In this document: piece after piece, positions 5,970-7,446 of the stretch | Layout: each line of letters begins with the position of its first letter | Numbering within the stretch: position 1 is the stretch's first letter | NCBI GenBank assembly: GCA_017647245.1 | Contig: JAGCKY010000148.1 | Coordinates: forward strand, 1-7,446 | Direction of reading: 5' to 3' | Length of the DNA stretch: 7,446 nucleotides | DNA from: Elusimicrobiaceae bacterium | GTDB lineage: Bacteria > Elusimicrobiota > Elusimicrobia > Elusimicrobiales > Elusimicrobiaceae | Translations under genes and position numbers: made by a program | The notes under the pieces: model-generated | Seen by the model: only the letters and a program-made list of their open reading frames with translations | The model's database searches: none | Told to the model about the DNA's origin: nothing

Positions 5970-5997
5970 ATTGTAGCAATTTTTATATACAGACTAA
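5970..5997 (-). promoter_or_regulatory. Candidate promoter of the tRNA-Pro, peptidase and binding-protein unit
   Basis: TACAAT on the minus strand (5975-5970) is a good -10 box ending 8 bases before the tRNA 5' end. A weak -35 candidate TTTAGT (5998-5993, 3 of 6) sits near the correct distance. The upstream terminator leaves no other source of transcription. The perfect inverted repeat GTCTGTAT (5961-5968) and ATACAGAC (5987-5994) brackets the -10 box. Confidence 0.4.
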
Positions 5998-6000
5998 ACT

Positions 6001-6027
6001 AAAACCCGCACATATAGTGCGGGTTTT
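6001..6027. terminator. Intrinsic terminator between tRNA-Met and tRNA-Pro
   Basis: AAAACCCGCAC (6001-6011) and GTGCGGGTTTT (6017-6027) form a perfect 11-bp stem with a 5-base loop and a closing T4 on either strand. It lies just 7 bases downstream of tRNA-Met on the minus strand, so it most likely ends that transcript and separates it from the tRNA-Pro unit. Confidence 0.8.
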
Positions 6028-6033
6028 AAACTC

Positions 6034-6107
6034 TGCGCCCATCAGGACTTGAACCTGAAACCCACCGATTATGAGTCGGTTGCTCTAACCAATTGAGCTA
6101 TAGGCGC
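6034..6107 (-). tRNA. tRNA-Met (anticodon CAU), elongator type
   Basis: Minus-strand cloverleaf: acceptor GCGCCTA/TGGGCGC, D stem GCTC/GAGC, anticodon stem ACCGA/TCGGT with loop CTCATAA (anticodon CAT, plus-strand ATG at 6071-6073), T stem TCAGG/CCTGA with loop TTCAAGT, discriminator A. The paired first base (G1-C72) and absence of three G-C pairs in the anticodon stem argue against an initiator. A CAU tRNA read as Ile after lysidine modification cannot be fully excluded. Confidence 0.9.
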
Positions 6108-6120
6108 TAAATCTATTTTT

Positions 6121-6126
6121 ATTATA
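6121..6126 (-). promoter_or_regulatory. -10 box of tRNA-Met
   Basis: Perfect TATAAT on the minus strand, 13 bases before the tRNA 5' end. No convincing -35 box is seen at 16-18 bases upstream (that stretch is GC-rich). Confidence 0.5.
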
Positions 6127-6156
6127 ACAAATTACGCTATCCTACCGCCCGTTACC

Positions 6157-6186
6157 TTGCGCCCCTTTTTATCAAATTGCTATAAT
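6157..6186 (+). promoter_or_regulatory. Promoter of tRNA-Gln
   Basis: Perfect TATAAT at 6181-6186 preceded by an extended -10 TGC (6178-6180). TTGCGC at 6157-6162 is a partial -35 with an 18-base spacer. The tRNA begins 11 bases after the -10 box. It is divergent from the tRNA-Met promoter about 55 bases away. Confidence 0.65.
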
Positions 6187-6197
6187 AGAGGTGTTAA

Positions 6198-6268
6198 TCC
6201 GGGATGGTGTAATGGTAACACGGATGCCTCTGGAGCATTAATTCAAGGTTCGAGTCCTTGTCCCGGAA
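6198..6268 (+). tRNA. tRNA-Gln (anticodon CUG)
   Basis: Plus-strand cloverleaf: acceptor TCCGGGA/TCCCGGA, D stem GTGT/ACAC, anticodon stem GATGC/GCATT (with one G-T pair) and loop CTCTGGA giving anticodon CTG at 6230-6232, T stem CAAGG/CCTTG with loop TTCGAGT, discriminator A at 6268. U1-A72 is in line with glutamine tRNAs. CCA is not encoded. Confidence 0.95.
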
Positions 6269-6289
6269 AATTTCAATTTTGCATAGGAG

Positions 6290-6321
6290 CCGTTACCTTT
6301 CCAGAAGGCAGCGGTTTTTTT
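6290..6321 (+). terminator. Possible terminator or attenuator between tRNA-Gln and lysS
   Basis: CCG (6290-6292) with CGG (6312-6314), then a 3/3 internal loop, then CCTT (6296-6299) with AAGG (6305-6308) around a 5-base loop, followed at once by seven T (6315-6321). The T run is convincing; the stem is weak, so termination may be partial. Confidence 0.45.
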
Positions 6322-6331
6322 ATAAGAATTT

Positions 6332-7446
6332 ATGGAAAACACAAAACCCGCCGAAAAACATAATAACGCGCTAGATGAAATCATCGCGCAACGCTACGCC
6401 GAGGTCAATGAACTTCGCGCCGAAGGCGTAAATCCCTACCCTAATCACGTGGAAAAAACGCATACGTGCGCGCAAGCCAAAGACGCCGCGGAAAATGCCG
6501 AAGTGGCCACCGCAGGCCGCTTGGTGCAACTGCGCAAAATGGGGAAAGCCGCATTTGCGCATATCCGCGATTTTTCGGGTAAAATCCAACTCTATATTGC
6601 TAAAGATTTACTCGGCGAAGAACCATATGCGTTTTTCAAGAAGCATTTAGCAGTAGGTGACTTTGTCGCCGTGCAAGGTCACATGTTTGTGACCCAAACG
6701 GGCGAAAAAACCATTAAAGTCCATAAACTAGATTTGATTTCCAAAGCCATCCGGCCCATGCCGGAAAAATTCCACGGCTTGCAAGATACCGAAGTGCGTT
6801 TTCGCAAACGCCATTTGGATTTAATTGCTAACGAAGAAGTAAAAGATATTTTTGTCAAACGTGCCAAAATCATTTCTTCTATTCGCCGCACGTTAGACGA
6901 AAAAGGATATTTGGAAGTGGAAACACCGATTTTGACGCCGGATTCCGGCGGTGCGGTGGCGCGTCCGTTCCAAACGTATCACAATGCGCTCAAAATGCCG
7001 CTGCGCCTGCGCATCGCGCTGGAGTTGTATCACAAGCGTTTAATCGTCGGCGGGTTTGACCGCATTTATGAAATCGGGCATATGTTTCGCAATGAAGGCA
7101 TTGACACCACCCACAACCCCGAATTTACCATGATGGAACTCTATCAGGCGTACGGCGATGTGAACACCATGGCGGATTTATTTGAAGAAATTTTGGGCAA
7201 TGCCGCCAAAGCTATCGGCGTGGAAAAAGTGATGTTCCACGGACAGGAAATTAATTTGGTGCCGCCTTTCAAACGCTTGTACATTCCGCAAGCATGGCAG
7301 GAAAAATTTGGCCGCGATATCCACGAAGTATTAGACGGCCGCAAGTTTAACCGTGCCAAATTGGAAGAAGTCGCGCGCGAGCAAGGCATTCAGTTTTCCG
7401 CGGACGATTCCGACAGTGCGATTTTTGACGAGCTGTTTGAAGGCAA
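6332..7446 (+). CDS. lysS: Lysyl-tRNA synthetase, class II (first 371 residues, runs off the right edge)
   Basis: Cytoplasmic enzyme that charges tRNA-Lys with lysine using ATP. The frame is open from ATG at 6332 to the window end. An OB-fold anticodon-binding domain occupies about residues 55-140 (VATAGRLVQLRKMGKAAFAH, then FSGKIQLYIAKD). The linker GLQDTEVRFRKRHLDLIANE (149-168) and class II motif 1 (RRTLDEKGYLEVETPIL, 185-201) follow, then GGAVARPFQTYHNAL (206-220). Motif 2 is MFRNEGIDTTHNPEF (251-265), followed by MMELYQAYGD. Residues expected to contact lysine and ATP are kept (Glu231, Arg253, Glu255, Asn262, Glu269, Tyr271). Motif 3 should lie beyond the edge, as the family is about 500 residues. 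An in-frame TAA at 6323-6325 fixes the start at 6332 or later. Only a weak AAGAA precedes the ATG. Confidence 0.97.
   Translation, partial: MENTKPAEKHNNALDEIIAQRYAEVNELRAEGVNPYPNHVEKTHTCAQAKDAAENAEVATAGRLVQLRKMGKAAFAHIRDFSGKIQLYIAKDLLGEEPYAFFKKHLAVGDFVAVQGHMFVTQTGEKTIKVHKLDLISKAIRPMPEKFHGLQDTEVRFRKRHLDLIANEEVKDIFVKRAKIISSIRRTLDEKGYLEVETPILTPDSGGAVARPFQTYHNALKMPLRLRIALELYHKRLIVGGFDRIYEIGHMFRNEGIDTTHNPEFTMMELYQAYGDVNTMADLFEEILGNAAKAIGVEKVMFHGQEINLVPPFKRLYIPQAWQEKFGRDIHEVLDGRKFNRAKLEEVAREQGIQFSADDSDSAIFDELFEG

Noticed and set aside
6157..6363. Plus-strand open frame of 68 codons across tRNA-Gln
   Set aside because: It overlaps the tRNA and the start of lysS in another frame and has no coding features.

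Overview
The window looks like a chromosomal stretch from a Gram-negative bacterium. It carries an RND efflux pump with a lipoprotein adaptor, a type IV pilin-like protein and a lipidated peptide-binding protein. The pilin N-terminus (GFTLIELLVVVLIIGILAA followed by a KAVNRAR stretch) and the short three-gene character of the neighbourhood remind me most of gut Elusimicrobiota, but this is recollection of family style and not a search; treat the phylum as a moderate-to-low confidence guess.

Layout. Positions 1-1911 (minus) hold an AcrA/AcrB-type operon: the adaptor lipoprotein is followed 8 bases later by the start of the RND permease, which runs off the left edge. A 220-base divergent intergenic region (1912-2131) contains a promoter candidate overlapped by a palindrome for the efflux operon, and a TTGACA promoter with a 12-A tract for the pilin gene. 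The pilin gene (2132-2818, plus) is unusual: about 48 codons that look like an in-frame palindromic repeat separate the start codon from the prepilin cleavage motif. Positions 2819-3204 have no convincing gene, but hold a strongly folded ~104-base nested-stem element and a 12-bp perfect hairpin that probably terminates the convergent transcripts.

Positions 3205-5961 (minus) read as one unit in the order tRNA-Pro(UGG), C39-like cysteine peptidase, family 5 peptide-binding lipoprotein. The peptidase start codon lies 7 bases after the tRNA discriminator base and has no Shine-Dalgarno sequence, and its stop codon overlaps the start of the binding protein (ATGA). A perfect 11-bp hairpin terminator separates this unit from an upstream tRNA-Met(CAU) on the same strand. 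Divergent from tRNA-Met, on the plus strand, lie tRNA-Gln(CUG) and then lysS (lysyl-tRNA synthetase), which runs off the right edge.

The most interesting points are the in-frame palindromic insertion in the pilin leader, where prepilin peptidase would be expected to remove it; the folded intergenic element behind the same gene; and the apparently leaderless peptidase gene fused to a tRNA transcript.
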